From positions 1-64,000 of the forward strand of contig CAWBBR010000001.1 in assembly GCA_963787045.1 (NCBI GenBank): DNA of 64,000 nucleotides. The letters are read 5' to 3'. This document shows, piece by piece, positions 1-10,000 of this stretch. A model generated the notes under the pieces. It did no database searches. It worked only from the letters and a program-made list of their open reading frames with translations, and had not been told where the DNA came from. Position 1 is the stretch's first letter; every line of letters begins with the position of its first letter. This stretch comes from DATJGR01 sp963787045. Lineage in GTDB: Bacteria; Pseudomonadota; Gammaproteobacteria; Pseudomonadales; Azotimanducaceae. The position numbers and the translations under genes are program-made.

Positions 1-1235
1 ACGATCCGCTTGAACGACAAAGGCTGTTGCGGATCGATGACGACGCGCGACAGCCGCGCGGGATCGAGCATGCCTTCTTCGAGGTCGAATTCCCAGGAAC
101 GGTTCTGCTGCGCCATCAGCCGCCGTTGCAGGCGATTGGCGAGGCGCGAGACGACGCTCGACAGATTCTGCAATTGCTTGTCGAGATAATCGCGCAGGCG
201 CTGCAATTCCTCGGGTTCGCAGAGATCCTCGGCATTGATGATTTCGTCGAATTTCGTGGTGAAAGCCTTGTAGTCCGGCCCGCGACGGTCATGACCGGAA
301 GAGGGAGAAGGCTTGCTCTCGGCCGCCTCGTCGGCCTCGCCCGCCTCCGCTTCGTCGGGGAATTCGCCGGACGGCGCATCGGCCGCCTCCATCGCGCCTT
401 CCTCGATTTCGTCGGCCGAATCGTCGGAGGCCTCCATGTCCATCGTGTCTTTGGATTGTTCCTCCTGCGCTTCGCCATCGGCGCCGTCGGATTCGTCGGC
501 GGGCGCATCCTCGCCCAATTCGCCGTCCTCCTCGTCCGCATCGGCCTGGGAATCGCTCGCCATATCGAGCGAGGCGAGCAATTTATGGATCGACCTGGCG
601 AAGGCGCGCTGGTCGAGGATCGTCGCATCGAGCCGGTTGAGTTCGCCGCCCGCTTTCTCCTCGATAAAGGGGCGCCAGAGGTCGACGATGCGCTGCGCGG
701 CCGCCGGCGGCTGCAGCCCGGTCAGACGCTCGCGCACCATCATCGCCACCGCTTCGTCAAGCGGCGCGTCGGCGCGGTCGGTCACCTCGGCATAGGGGCC
801 GCGATGAAAGCGGTCGTCGAGCATGGCGGTGAGGTTGGAGGCGACCCCTTCCATGCGGCGCGCGCCGATCGCTTCGACGCGCGCCTGTTCGACGGCGTCG
901 AACAGGCCGCGCGCGGCCTGGTTTTGCGGGGCGAAGCGGCGATGAACGGCCTCGTCATGGCAGGCGAGCCGCAGCGCCATCGAATCGGCGAGGCCGCGCA
1001 GGATCGCCGCCTCGCGCGGATTGGGCTTGCGCGGCGGCTCGGGCAGGCGCGCCTTGGCGCCGTCGGCGCCGCTCGCCAGCGACGGCTTGTCGGCGGCGAA
1101 GGTGATTTCGAGCTCGGGATGACGCGACATCGCCCGCGTGCAGGAAGCGATCGCCCGCTTGAACGGTTCGTTCGGCGCCTCCACCTTGCCGGCGGGCTTG
1201 CGATTGGTGGGCATTTTAATGTCGACGGGCGGCAT
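1..1235 (-). CDS. cobT: Cobaltochelatase subunit CobT, N-terminal part (cut by left edge)
   Basis: About 411 codons are visible. CobT works with CobS and CobN in the ATP-dependent aerobic chelatase that inserts cobalt into hydrogenobyrinate a,c-diamide during cobalamin synthesis. After a folded N-terminal domain there is a long Asp/Glu-rich linker (roughly residues 218-300), then the diagnostic segment WEFDLEEGMLDPARL and VVIDPQQPLSFK just before the edge. The family is about 630 residues long, so the C-terminal von Willebrand A/MIDAS domain lies outside the window. The start MPPVDIKMPTNR is the first Met of the frame. CobS lies upstream on the same strand, with two small genes between them. 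Confidence 0.93.
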   Translation of the reverse strand, partial: MPPVDIKMPTNRKPAGKVEAPNEPFKRAIASCTRAMSRHPELEITFAADKPSLASGADGAKARLPEPPRKPNPREAAILRGLADSMALRLACHDEAVHRRFAPQNQAARGLFDAVEQARVEAIGARRMEGVASNLTAMLDDRFHRGPYAEVTDRADAPLDEAVAMMVRERLTGLQPPAAAQRIVDLWRPFIEEKAGGELNRLDATILDQRAFARSIHKLLASLDMASDSQADADEEDGELGEDAPADESDGADGEAQEEQSKDTMDMEASDDSADEIEEGAMEAADAPSGEFPDEAEAGEADEAAESKPSPSSGHDRRGPDYKAFTTKFDEIINAEDLCEPEELQRLRDYLDKQLQNLSSVVSRLANRLQRRLMAQQNRSWEFDLEEGMLDPARLSRVVIDPQQPLSFKRI

Positions 1236-1302
1236 AGGCGCTTTCGCTTGGGGCGTTCGGGGCGATCATCGGCCCCGTTTGCTGGAGATATAGCTGACGC
1301 GG

Positions 1303-1883
1303 CTAGGCCGCGTCACCCCGGATCGCTTCGACAAAAGCGTCAAGGGCGTCGCGCAGGGCGGCCGCGAACCGCGGATTGGCCGCGATATCCGTCGGCCGCG
1401 ACCTTCTTTCCCGTCAGCGGCAAGGCGACGAAGGCGTCCGGAATCAAGCCGCGCCGACATGGTCGCCAGCGTTTCGCGCAACGCCGATTGGGCGTGAAAC
1501 GAGCGCGGCGCCGTATTGATCAGGGCGACCGGCTTGCCGGGAAAGGCGTCGCTGGCGACCAGCCAGTCCAGCGCATTCTTGAACGCGCCGGGCACGCCAT
1601 GGGCATATTCGGGCGCTGCGATGATGAGGCCGGCGGCGGAGCCGACCAGCGCGCGCAGCGCGGCGACGGCCGGCGGCGGCGCTTCCTCGTCGTCATCAGG
1701 GTTGAAGAGGGGCAGGGCGCCGAGATCGCGATAGAGCAGGATTTCCACGCCCGCGGGCGCAAGAGCGCTCAGCGCTTCCAGCGCCGCCGTATTGGTCGAG
1801 GCGGCGCGCAGGCTGCCTGAAAGCGCGAGAAGCCTCACTGGCTGCAATCCTCTCTCGCTCGGCGGAGAGCCGTTCGCCGCCAT
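1303..1883 (-). CDS. NAD(P)H-dependent FMN reductase, frameshifted
   Basis: Flavodoxin-fold reductase of the NADPH-dependent FMN reductase family (ChrR/AzoR-like). The phosphate-binding loop LSGSLRAASTN sits near the N-terminus and the family motif APEYAHGVPGAFKNALDW is central. The continuous frame breaks after ATMSARL (near 1445). The next piece, IPDAFVALPLTGKK, is in a second frame, and the C-terminus DIAANPRFAAALRDAL (ending near 1303) is in a third, so two indels are needed to restore about 190 residues. The ATG at 1883 begins just past the end of the DUF29 gene; a longer start at 1907 would overlap it. The substrate is not predictable. Confidence 0.75.
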
Positions 1884-1885
1884 CG

Positions 1886-2377
1886 CTACGCCTCGTCGCC
1901 GGGCCACAGGATCGGCCGCTCCATCAAATCGGAAAAAGCGAAGGGCAGTTTGACAGGAAACGTGCGCGTCGGCAGGCCCGTTTCCCGCGCCGCTTCGTCC
2001 CGCGCGTCGTCATAGGCGTCGGCGAGCGCTTCATCGAGGCGCGCCTTGAGGCCAGGATTTTTGCGCAATTGTCGGCCGGCGCGCCGTCTCTGTTCGCGAA
2101 TCGTGATCGCCCAGGATCGGCTGCGCGCAGCGGGTTGATAGTCCCACTTCAGGAGATGGTGCATCAAAACGCGCAACGCGCTTTCCAGCCGGTGATATTG
2201 CTCCTCGCCCACGTCGTCGATCTCCTCCGCGATGGCCGCGGCGTCGATCTCGGCGACGCGCCCCTCACGCAGCAGAGACGCCTGCCGCGCGGCCCAGGAA
2301 TAGAGATCGCGGTCCTTCGTTGCCGCAAGACCGGCCTTCGTGCGGATCGGGGAACTCGTCTTTCCGGCTCCCGCCAT
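1886..2377 (-). CDS. DUF29 family protein
   Basis: Small protein of about 163 residues with the DUF29 hallmarks: DLYSWAARQASLLREG near the N-terminus, the acidic IAEEIDDVGEEQYHRLESAL segment, then LLKWDYQPAARSRSW and a basic helix. The family is widespread in cyanobacteria and proteobacteria and has no settled function. The start chosen (MAGAGKTSS) lies 8 bases beyond the cobS stop, so the gene sits in the cobS-cobT interval and is probably cotranscribed. There is no evidence that it takes part in cobalamin synthesis. Confidence 0.8.
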   Translation of the reverse strand: MAGAGKTSSPIRTKAGLAATKDRDLYSWAARQASLLREGRVAEIDAAAIAEEIDDVGEEQYHRLESALRVLMHHLLKWDYQPAARSRSWAITIREQRRRAGRQLRKNPGLKARLDEALADAYDDARDEAARETGLPTRTFPVKLPFAFSDLMERPILWPGDEA

Positions 2378-2385
2378 CGCTTTCC

Positions 2386-3137
2386 TCAGCTCAGCGCCAC
2401 ATTCAGCGCGCTCTCCGGCAATTCCTGGCCGAAGCAGCGCTGGTAGAATTCGGCGACCAGGGTGCGCTCCAGTTCGTCGCATTTGTTGAGGAAGGTCAGG
2501 CGGAAGGCGAAGCCGACATCTTTGAAAATATCGGCGTTTTCCGCCCAGGTGATGACCGTGCGCGGCGACATCACGGTCGACAGGTCGCCATTGACGAAGG
2601 CGTTGCGGGTGAGGTCGGCGACGCGCACCATTTTGTTGATGATGTCGCGCCCGTCCTTGCGCGCGCGGTGATGCGGCGATTTGGCGAGGACGATATCGAC
2701 TTCCTTGTCGTGCGGCAGGTAGTTCAGCGTCGCGACGATCGACCAGCGGTCCATCTGGCCCTGGTTGATCTGCTGCGTGCCGTGATAGAGCCCGGACGTG
2801 TCGCCGAGGCCGACGGTATTGGCGGTGGCGAACAGCCGGAACGCCGGATGCGGGCGGATGACGCGGCGCTGGTCGAGCAAGGTCAGCCGGCCGGAAATTT
2901 CGAGCACGCGCTGGATGACGAACATCACGTCCGGGCGGCCGGCGTCATATTCGTCGAAGCATAGCGCGATATTGTTCTGGATCGCCCAGGGCAGGATGCC
3001 GTCGCGAAATTCGGTGACCTGCTTGCCGTCCTTCAGCACGATCGCGTCCTTGCCGACAAGGTCGATGCGCGAGACGTGGCTGTCGAGATTGATGCGCACC
3101 AGCGGCCAGTTGAGGCGCGCGGCGACCTGCTCGACGC
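2386..3137 (-). CDS. cobS: Cobaltochelatase subunit CobS, 5'-truncated
   Basis: AAA+ ATPase subunit of the CobNST cobalt chelatase. About 250 C-terminal residues are present. They start inside the Walker A helix (VEQVAARLNWP) and continue through RINLDSHVSRIDLVGKDAIV, the Walker B FDEYDAGRPDV and ATANTVGLGDTSGLYHGTQQ to the conserved end LPESALNVAL. The family is about 330 residues long. The GTGKST loop and everything before it are missing, because homology ends near 3137. Upstream of that point the DNA belongs to a different gene neighbourhood. Without Walker A the product cannot bind ATP normally. Whether this is real or an assembly join is discussed in the findings. Confidence 0.9.
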
Positions 3138-3257
3138 ACCGTCCATCGCAATCATGATCACTCTCCGCTCGTCGGAGCCATATGATCGCGACGTTCGACG
3201 ACGAATTTCATCGGCAACTCGATCCGATGTAGCGCAGGAGTAATCCTACAGAACGGG
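3128..3257. other. Breakpoint between alphaproteobacterial-type and gammaproteobacterial-type DNA
   Basis: CobS homology on the minus strand stops at about 3137, one codon upstream of VEQVAARLN. On the far side the minus strand reads a possible gene start (GCGGAGAGTGATC then ATG), which resembles the ribosome-binding region of the BON-domain gene at 7885. That frame does not continue as anything recognisable. The rest up to the YihY stop at 3258 holds no gene that I can support. Confidence 0.6.
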
Positions 3258-4143
3258 CTAGCTCGCCTCGCCGGCGCGCTGTGCGTGCTTGCTGGGTTCG
3301 AGCGACGATCCACGCCACGTGGCGAGCATCCTGGTCGCGATGGCACCGAAGAAAAATATCAGTGCGGCGTAGTAAACCCACACCATGAACACGACGATCG
3401 AACCGGCCGCGCCATACGGCGATCCCAAGTTCGCCTTGCCCAGGTAGAGTCCGATGCCGAGCTTGCCCACGGTGAACAAGATCGCGGTGAATGCGCCGCC
3501 CAGCCACGTATCCCGCCACCTGATACGCACGTCAGGAACGTATTTGAACAATGCCGCGAAGACTACCGTGAGCACCAGGATCGACGCGATCAGATCCAAG
3601 GCTCCCCACAGGATGCCGGCGAAGGGCAAGGTGCTTTGTACGGCCGCCATCGAAGCGGTCAGGAGCAGCGATACCACCAGCAGGAACGCGGAGCCCGAGA
3701 ACCATGGCAAACGATTGCAGACGCGCGCGCACCAGGCCGCCCAGTGCCGTGTGTGGGTCAGTCTCCACTCCCCATATCTGATTGAGTGCGCTTTGCAACG
3801 CTGCAAACACCGTAGTGGCGCCGAACAACGTCAGGGCGCTGCCGACGATCGTTGCCGTGCCGTGTCGCCCGGACGTTTGTGAGTTCGCAAAGATGGTCTG
3901 AAGCAGATCGGCGCCGTCGGTTCCGACGAGTGAGCCGATTTCCCGCAGCAGATGCTGGCTGATGACCGCTTCGCCGAACATGTGGCTTCCGATTCCGCGA
4001 AGTACGACGGCGAGTGGGGCGAGTGAGAGAAGCGTGTAATACGACAGCGCCGCGGCGTGCTCGAACGGCGCGGCCGCGAAGTATGCCGACAGCGTACTTT
4101 TGCCGTGTTCAAACCACGCTGACGATCTGCTCGAGGCGCGCAA
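3258..4143 (-). CDS. YihY/BrkB family inner-membrane protein, frameshifted
   Basis: Polytopic membrane protein of the YihY family (formerly mislabelled RNase BN), about 295 residues when the frame is restored. The N-terminal half includes PFEHAAALSYYTLLSLAPLAVVL and the re-entrant segment SALTLFGATTVFAAL. After FAMVLG the frame is lost and continues in the next frame as SAFLLVVSLLLTASM, then FKYVPDVRIRWRDTWLGGAF and the late transmembrane segment VFMVWVYYAALIFFFGA. One extra G in a GGG run (complement of 3694-3696) explains the break. The gene has a basic tail and no close operon partner. The cellular role of the family is unresolved. Confidence 0.82.
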
Positions 4144-4261
4144 CGCATTGCTCTATCGACGTTCGTGTGTAGACCCTGCAGGTTGCCGCGGCGGAACACA
4201 CGCTCACTGATTCTACGAATCGCGTAGGGGTCGTCTTACCGTACCCTGTCGACAGGCGACT

Positions 4262-6938
4262 TCAGTTGAATCGAAGGTCCTTTCGCGAGGCAGGTAGCTC
4301 GACGCTGTCGCTCGCTGCGTGATGTGGTCGTATGGGAAGTGCGGTCGACACCAACAGTTGGCGGCCGCGCTGCACGACCATCGGCAACGCCACGATGACA
4401 TTGCTCGCGACCAAAGGACGCGAGAACAGAAATCCCTGCATGACCATCGGGCCTTCGGAGGCCAACAAGTACACCTGCTCCGGCCGCTCGATGCCTTCAG
4501 CGGTGATCTCCAGGCCGAGATTCCGTGCGAGACCGATGATGCTTCGCGCGATCGCCAGCGCGCGCGCGTTGGTGTCGATTTCATCGATGAGACTTCGATC
4601 GAGTTTGATGCGGGTGAGCGGCAACTGCTGCAGCGACGAGAGCGACGAGTAGCCGGTTCCGAAATCGTCCAGCGCGATCGCTATGCCATGCGCGCGGAGC
4701 CGCCGCAATGAATCGAGCGTGACGCGTCCCGTCTGAAGCACCGTCTCGGTCAACTCGATTTCGATGCACCGCGGCGGAAGCCGATACTCCTGCAACAGGC
4801 TCTTGACGTGCTCCACGAAATGCGCGTCGATGAGCTGGCGCGACGAAACGTTGATGGCGACACGCGCCTGCGGCCAACTGCCGTGGTGCCAGTGTGCTGC
4901 GGTCTTAACCGCGCAGTGCAGTACCCAATCGCTCATCTCCCTGATCAGGCCCGACTCTTCGGCAACGCCCAGAAACTCACCGGGCGAGGCCAGTCGCCCA
5001 TCGGGTTGTCGCCATCTGATCAAGGCTTCCACGAGCTGAACGTCGCGGCTCTCGGTGCTGAACTCCGGCTGAAACATCAGTTCGAATTCGCCCTTGTCGA
5101 GCGCGCCGCGCAGACCTTGCTCCACCGCGAACTTGGCAGACGCCGCTTCCAGAAGGTCGGGCGAGTACATGTTCAGCTGACTGCGACCGAGTTCCTTGGC
5201 GCGGAACAATGCGGCATCGGCGGTTTGCAGAAGAGCTTCTGCGGTGTCGCCGTGTTCCGGAAATGCGCTCGCACCGACGCTGATACTCAGCGCGAGATCT
5301 CGGCCTTCAACGACGAGCGGTGCGTGAAACGCGTGCACGAGACGTTCGCCCGCCTCGCGAACGCTCTCGAGCGTAACGGCGCGATGCATCACGACGATGA
5401 ACTCGTCGCCACCCAGCCGTGCCGCAAAACCGAACTCATGGGCGATGTCGCGCAGTCGCTCCGCCATCGCCTTCAGAACCTTGTCGCCAAACAGGTGGCC
5501 CATGCCATCGTTGATGTTCTTGAAATTGTCGACGTCCAGAAAGAAGACGCCCACCATCGAGCTGTGTTGCCCGGGCGCGTCCCAATTCCGCATTGAGCAT
5601 GACGAACAGCTGTCGATGATTCGGCAATGACGTCAGCGGGTCGTTGCTCGCGAGGTACTTCAGCTGTTCCGTTCGCTCTTCTACCTTTGTTTCCAGCTGC
5701 TGCTGATACTCGCGCTTCGCACGCTCGGCGAATGCGAGCTGCTCGGCCATCGAGTTGAATGCCACCGCGAGGGTGTTCAGTTCCTTTAGACCTCCTGTCT
5801 CGACTCGTATCGTCGTGTCGCCTCGTGCGAGACGACCCGTTGCGTTGACCAGGCGCCGCACCGGCTGCACGACGCTCCACACCGTCACGACCGAAATCGC
5901 GATCAACAGCAGCAGTACGCCGCCGCTGATCCACGCGATGATGACTCGTTTCCGCTCGCTGGCTTTCGGAGGTACCGTTTGCGAGATCGGTGCGCGGACG
6001 GCATTGCCGTGGTCGCTGCATCGGTGATCGAGGGGGGCGGCAGCGTCGGCGCAATGGCGGGCGCCCGGATGGTCGGCACGTCGACTGTCGAACGGGCGAG
6101 ACCTTCCGCAACGTTCTGCTGACGCTGATGCACGTCGACCAGCGAAGTTCGCGCTGTAGCGAGATACGCGAGGTCGTCGCGCATGGACGCAACCCATTCC
6201 TTGCCATGAGAAGCAGTGAAGCTGCGTTCGTTCTCGAGCAATGTGCCGGCGATTGCGGCTTCGCTTGCAGCGGTCGAGGCGATGATCGGGGTTCATCGAC
6301 ATCTCGACGATGTGCGTGCGCAGTTCTTCGATCTGGCGCCCCAACGTGACTAGCGATTGTCGGGCGACGACGCGTCCGAACACTTTCCAGGCGTGATCGA
6401 TCGAGTCTCGGACGCGCGTGCGCATGCCGTCGTACCGAGTGACATACGCAGCCGCGAGGTCGCTCGACTGGTCGGAGACGCGAATGAGTTCTGCGCTGCT
6501 TTCCAGTCGGCGACCGAGAGCGCCTTTGAAATTCCGGATCTCGCTCGCGTCCGAGCGATCGATCAGAGAAACAAGCAACTCGTCGCGTCGAGTTCGGACT
6601 TGCGCCGCGGCCTTGCGATATTCCGTATCGGCATCGGCATCTGGAGACGTTGCCCTGTGTTGCGTTGCGCGGTCGAACCGGTCGAGCGCGGCGCGAAAGC
6701 GCTCGCGGGTTGCGTCGAACGAGGCATTGCCCAACGATTCGTCGGAGTCGGACCGAATGAAGACGTGCGCAACGGGGAGTGCGATCGGAGCGACCGCGTC
6801 GAGGGTCCGTTCCGAAATGACATTCGCCGCCAGAGCCAGGATGGCTACGGCTAAGAACGCGATGCTCAACGTCGCACCGATGCCGATGCGAAGGCTGGGG
6901 GGAGCGACTCTCAACCCCGCCGGGCGCAGGTTTTTCAA
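4262..6938 (-). CDS. HAMP-GGDEF-EAL cyclic-di-GMP protein, frameshifted
   Basis: Membrane-bound sensor that makes or breaks c-di-GMP. Domains in order: an N-terminal transmembrane anchor (IGATLSIAFLAVAILALAANV), a periplasmic helical sensor region, a second transmembrane segment (IIAWISGGVLLLLIAISVV), HAMP, a short coiled coil (REYQQQLETKVEERTEQ), GGDEF with intact ARLGGDEF, and EAL with intact EALIRW and DDFGTGYSSL. Both catalytic signatures are present, so either activity is possible. Three indels (near 5585, 6005 and 6290) are needed to join the pieces. The start appears to be a TTG at 6938, since the frame has a stop just upstream. Reconstructed length is about 890 residues. Confidence 0.85.
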
Positions 6939-7096
6939 TCCGGGTTACCGCGTCATGAAGCACGCCAGCCAACGACTCTGCCGATGTGGCGGTGCTGAGA
7001 ATGTGGCGGAACGGTCGAAATGTGACGTGGTTCAACCGGGAGGGTTCGGATTGAGTTCGGATTGAGAACCAGAAGTGGTTCTGAGTCGGTCGAGTT

Positions 7097-7285
7097 TCAG
7101 ACGGAGCGTAGGGCCGACATGCGCGCTGTTGCGGCGCTCAGAATCTGCTTTCTGTGCTCGTTGTCGTCGGGACGTTCGACCAATTCGTCTACCAACCATT
7201 GCACGATCTGGAGGGCATCCACCGGTAACTGCTCGAGCGTAGCGAGCAGTTCGTCGAGGTCGTCTGGTAATCCGTTAGCGCGCAT
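7097..7285 (-). CDS. Small acidic hypothetical protein
   Basis: A 62-residue ORF starting MRANGLPDDLDELL. Three amphipathic helices are likely (DLDELLATLEQL, ALQIVQWLVDELV, HRKQILSAATARMSAL). There is no signal peptide, metal motif or known family. It sits between the BON lipoprotein and the GGDEF-EAL gene, all on the minus strand. A GTG three codons upstream (7294) is an alternative start. The even acidic/aliphatic composition is unlike the Arg/Ser-rich shadow ORFs of this DNA, which is why it is kept. Confidence 0.45.
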   Translation of the reverse strand: MRANGLPDDLDELLATLEQLPVDALQIVQWLVDELVERPDDNEHRKQILSAATARMSALRSV

Positions 7286-7339
7286 GACAATCACCGCGCG
7301 GAGGTGGCGGCAGCACAGTGGCTGCCGCCCGTCCCACGA

Positions 7340-7885
7340 TTACGGCGCCGGCTTGGTTTCGAGTTCGTTCTTAACCGATCGAACGCCTGCAACCGAGCGT
7401 GCCACTTCCGTCGCGGTGGCCTTCTCGTTCGCCGAGTCGACGAAACCGGAGAGCTGCACCACACCGTCAGCAGTCGCTACGTTGATCTGGCGTGCTTTGG
7501 TTACCGGATTTGCGAAGAGCGCGGATTTCACCTTCGTGCTGAGAACCGTGTCGTCCACGGCCATCCCCGCGGTTTCCTGGGATCGCACTTGAAGGTTGTC
7601 GCGCACCGATTTCACACCGGTCACTTTCTTCGCGTCTGCTACGGCTGCAGCGCGCTCGTTGGCGGATTCGACGAAGCCGCTCAGCTGCACTACGCCGCGG
7701 TATGTTTCCACGTCGATGTGATGCGCCTCTGCTTTCGAGTCCGCGACCAACGCGGCCTTCACCTTTGCCGTGACGGTAGCGTCGTCGACGTATTCGCCAG
7801 GCGCCTGTTGCGTCTTGGTTGACGCACATCCGGCCAGCACCAGAAGTGCCGCAACGCCGATGCTCTTGATCTTTGGATTTCGCAC
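7340..7885 (-). CDS. Lipoprotein with two BON domains (OsmY-like)
   Basis: A 181-residue envelope protein. The signal peptide ends in the lipobox VLAGC, so the mature protein should be lipid-anchored. Two BON repeats follow: VDDATVTAKVKAALVAD...VVQLSGFVESANERAAA and VDDTVLSTKVKSALFAN...VVQLSGFVDSANEKATA. BON domains bind phospholipid or other envelope partners, and OsmY-type proteins rise under osmotic and envelope stress. The start is GTG at 7885, with GGAGAG seven bases upstream. An ordinary intact gene. Confidence 0.9.
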   Translation of the reverse strand: MRNPKIKSIGVAALLVLAGCASTKTQQAPGEYVDDATVTAKVKAALVADSKAEAHHIDVETYRGVVQLSGFVESANERAAAVADAKKVTGVKSVRDNLQVRSQETAGMAVDDTVLSTKVKSALFANPVTKARQINVATADGVVQLSGFVDSANEKATATEVARSVAGVRSVKNELETKPAP

Positions 7886-8190
7886 GATTCACTCTCCGCT
7901 AAAATTGAACGTCCGACAGAAGCGTAGTGATCTCGTAAGCTGGTCGGCAGGAGACAACCGGCTGTTACTGCATCGGAGTCGTCCTACAACCGTGCAACCG
8001 AACAGGCGAGCTAACGGGTCTGCAATGTCGCCAACGCATGCATCGCATCGATTCGGCGTGCAAGACGTACACCGATGTTGTAGTACGTTCTCGTCATCCA
8101 CGCGGTGGTAGGCAGCGGCGGGCAGAGACTCTGCCGTTCGCGCGACATGGCACGGAGTTTGTGTCCAAATCACGAGGAGACATCGTTCAA
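7886..8190. other. Intergenic region, no gene seen
   Basis: About 305 bases between the start of the BON-domain gene (minus strand) and the start of the EF-hand gene (plus strand). It must hold two divergent promoters, but I could not identify convincing -35/-10 boxes. The ORFs that cross it are Cys/Arg/Ser-rich and have no coding character. Confidence 0.4.
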
Positions 8191-8541
8191 ATGGAGATGC
8201 TGATGACGTCCATACGAATGCTGATGATCGGTCTAGGATTGGGAGTGGCGGCGTCGATGGCGCCGGCAAGCGCAGACGACGCGTTGCCCGTGATCGCGCA
8301 GGCGGGTGTCACCGGCGATCCGATGGCGCCGGAATCGCAGTCGCAGAACGACGCGTTGTTCGTGGCGCTCGACAAGAATCACGACGGCTTCCTGAGCAAA
8401 CCGGAAGCGAGCGATGAAGTGCCCGACTTCGGCAAGGCCGACACCAACGGCGACGGCCGACTCGATCCCAGCGAGTTCGATGCGACGCGACCAGACGCGG
8501 AGGCGGCGGAAGGAGTCGATTCAAGCACCGACACGGATTGA
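8191..8541 (+). CDS. Secreted EF-hand protein
   Basis: A 116-residue protein with a cleavable signal peptide (IRMLMIGLGLGVAASMAPASADD) and two EF-hand-type calcium loops, DKNHDGFLSKPE and DTNGDGRLDPSE, each with Asp/Asn at the expected coordinating positions. Short bacterial periplasmic EF-hand proteins of this type are common in GC-rich proteobacteria and have no assigned role. The start MEMLM is chosen because CGAGGAGA lies about ten bases upstream; a second ATG at 8203 would also keep the signal peptide. Confidence 0.8.
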   Translation: MEMLMTSIRMLMIGLGLGVAASMAPASADDALPVIAQAGVTGDPMAPESQSQNDALFVALDKNHDGFLSKPEASDEVPDFGKADTNGDGRLDPSEFDATRPDAEAAEGVDSSTDTD

Positions 8542-8563
8542 GAAGAATGACCCGCCAATGCGT

Positions 8564-8959
8564 TCACGCGTTGGCGGTGCGCATCCGAACCCATGCCGCC
8601 CAGAACCCGACGAAGCTGACTGCCATTACACCGATCGCGGTCGACACAAGCGAGCTCACGTCTGCCGGAACACCGTGGCTGATCCATTCCCATAGATGAA
8701 ACAGCGCGTGCAGCGTTGGCCACGTTGCGCCGGCCAGCGCGAATGCAGCAGCGGTTCGCCCCGCGCGAAAACCCATGATCATGCCGACGCCGCTGGCCGC
8801 GAATGCGAATCCGATGTCGATGATGAAATGGTGGTTGAACGGACCGGTAGCGGTCACGCCCGGCACGCTGTCGTACCACGCCTGCGGCGCGACGAGCATG
8901 TAGAGTCCGTTGATCAAATGGATCAAGCCGAATAGCACCAGCAACACGCGAACGAACAT
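8564..8959 (-). CDS. Four-helix small membrane protein
   Basis: A 131-residue integral membrane protein with four hydrophobic helices: VRVLLVLFGLIHLINGLYML, FIIDIGFAFAASGVGMIMGF, TAAAFALAGATWPTLHALF and STAIGVMAVSFVGFWAAWV. The layout resembles small DUF4345/DoxX-like proteins, but the family is not certain. The start MFVRVLL follows GCGGAGG at seven bases. It converges with the EF-hand gene. Confidence 0.6.
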   Translation of the reverse strand: MFVRVLLVLFGLIHLINGLYMLVAPQAWYDSVPGVTATGPFNHHFIIDIGFAFAASGVGMIMGFRAGRTAAAFALAGATWPTLHALFHLWEWISHGVPADVSSLVSTAIGVMAVSFVGFWAAWVRMRTANA

Positions 8960-9078
8960 CGTCAAGCCTCCGCAACAATCGGTCGAATTCGTACTATGAC
9001 GTATCGACGTGGTCATTTGTGACCGATGGCGCGCCCTGTTAAGGTCCTGCGCTGCCACGCACGCGAGAGGTAACAACG

Positions 9079-9918
9079 GTGGATTGTCGCGAACGAATCA
9101 GCAGCGGATTGTTGATGCTCACTTGGGTACTCGTCGCGGCAGGTTGTGCCGCACGCAACGATACGCTCGTCGGCGTGCCGGAAATCCGGCCCGGATATCT
9201 GGCGGGCTATCTGAAAGCCGAAGCGATTCCCAACAGCCTCGCGCTGGTGCCGCCACCGCCTGCAGCCGGTTCTCTCGAGATGAGCGTCGACGAGGCCTAC
9301 AACCGCAAGGCACTCGAGCTTCGCGACACGCCGGCCTGGACGCTGGCGATCTCCGACGCCGACCTGACGTTTCCGCACGCCGCCAACACGTTCGCCTGTG
9401 CGCTCAATACATCCATCACCGAAACGGATACGCCGCACCTTTATATGCTGCTGCGCCGAACGCTCGCCGATGCCGGTGGCTCCACTTCGGCCGCGAAGAA
9501 GCAGTACAAGCGCGCGCGTCCATTCACCGTGAACAATGCGCCGATCTGCAGTCCGGCCGACCGCGACTATTTGCAGAACGACGGATCGTATCCGTCGGGA
9601 CACAGCGCGATCGGCGCCGCGTGGGCACTGATCCTCGCGGAGATCTCCCCGGCTCAAACCGACGCGATCGTGGCGCGCGGCCAGGCGTACGCCGCCAGCC
9701 GCATGATATGCAACGTGCATTGGCGCAATGACACGATGCAGGGACGCTACATGGGAACCTATACCGTCGCGCGTCTGCATTCCGATCCGACGTTCGAAAC
9801 GGACCTTCAGGCGGCGCGGAAGGAACTCGAGGCGGTTCGCAGCAAAGGCGGTGCAGCTGCGGGTGGTTGTGTCGAGGAAGCGGCAGCGATCGCGTTGCAG
9901 AAGAATCTGATTCCGTAG
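9079..9918 (+). CDS. Class A nonspecific acid phosphatase, lipoprotein (PAP2 superfamily)
   Basis: A 279-residue PhoN-type phosphatase. All three signature motifs are present: K-x6-RP (within KKQYKRARPF), the PSGH motif (YPSGHSAIGAAWA) and SR-x5-H-x3-D (SRMICNVHWRND), which supply the phosphate-binding Lys/Arg, the acid and the nucleophilic His. The signal peptide ends in VAAGC, which suggests a lipid-anchored rather than free periplasmic enzyme. It hydrolyses phosphomonoesters, so scavenging phosphate is the likely job. The start is GTG at 9079 behind GAGAGGTAAC. Confidence 0.92.
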   Translation: MDCRERISSGLLMLTWVLVAAGCAARNDTLVGVPEIRPGYLAGYLKAEAIPNSLALVPPPPAAGSLEMSVDEAYNRKALELRDTPAWTLAISDADLTFPHAANTFACALNTSITETDTPHLYMLLRRTLADAGGSTSAAKKQYKRARPFTVNNAPICSPADRDYLQNDGSYPSGHSAIGAAWALILAEISPAQTDAIVARGQAYAASRMICNVHWRNDTMQGRYMGTYTVARLHSDPTFETDLQAARKELEAVRSKGGAAAGGCVEEAAAIALQKNLIP

Positions 9919-10000
9919 CGGGCCTGCGGTGAGCGGCAAAGAGAAGTACGTCACGGAACGTATGGGATTCGTGGCAGATCTGGTTGAGCGGAGACGTCGG

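Noticed and set aside
27..1820. 597-residue plus-strand ORF over cobT and the flavin reductase
   Set aside because: Arg/Gly-rich antisense shadow; the minus strand encodes clear CobT.
7889..8269. Minus-strand ORF in the intergenic region before the EF-hand gene
   Set aside because: Composition typical of random frames; runs into the EF-hand signal peptide on the other strand.
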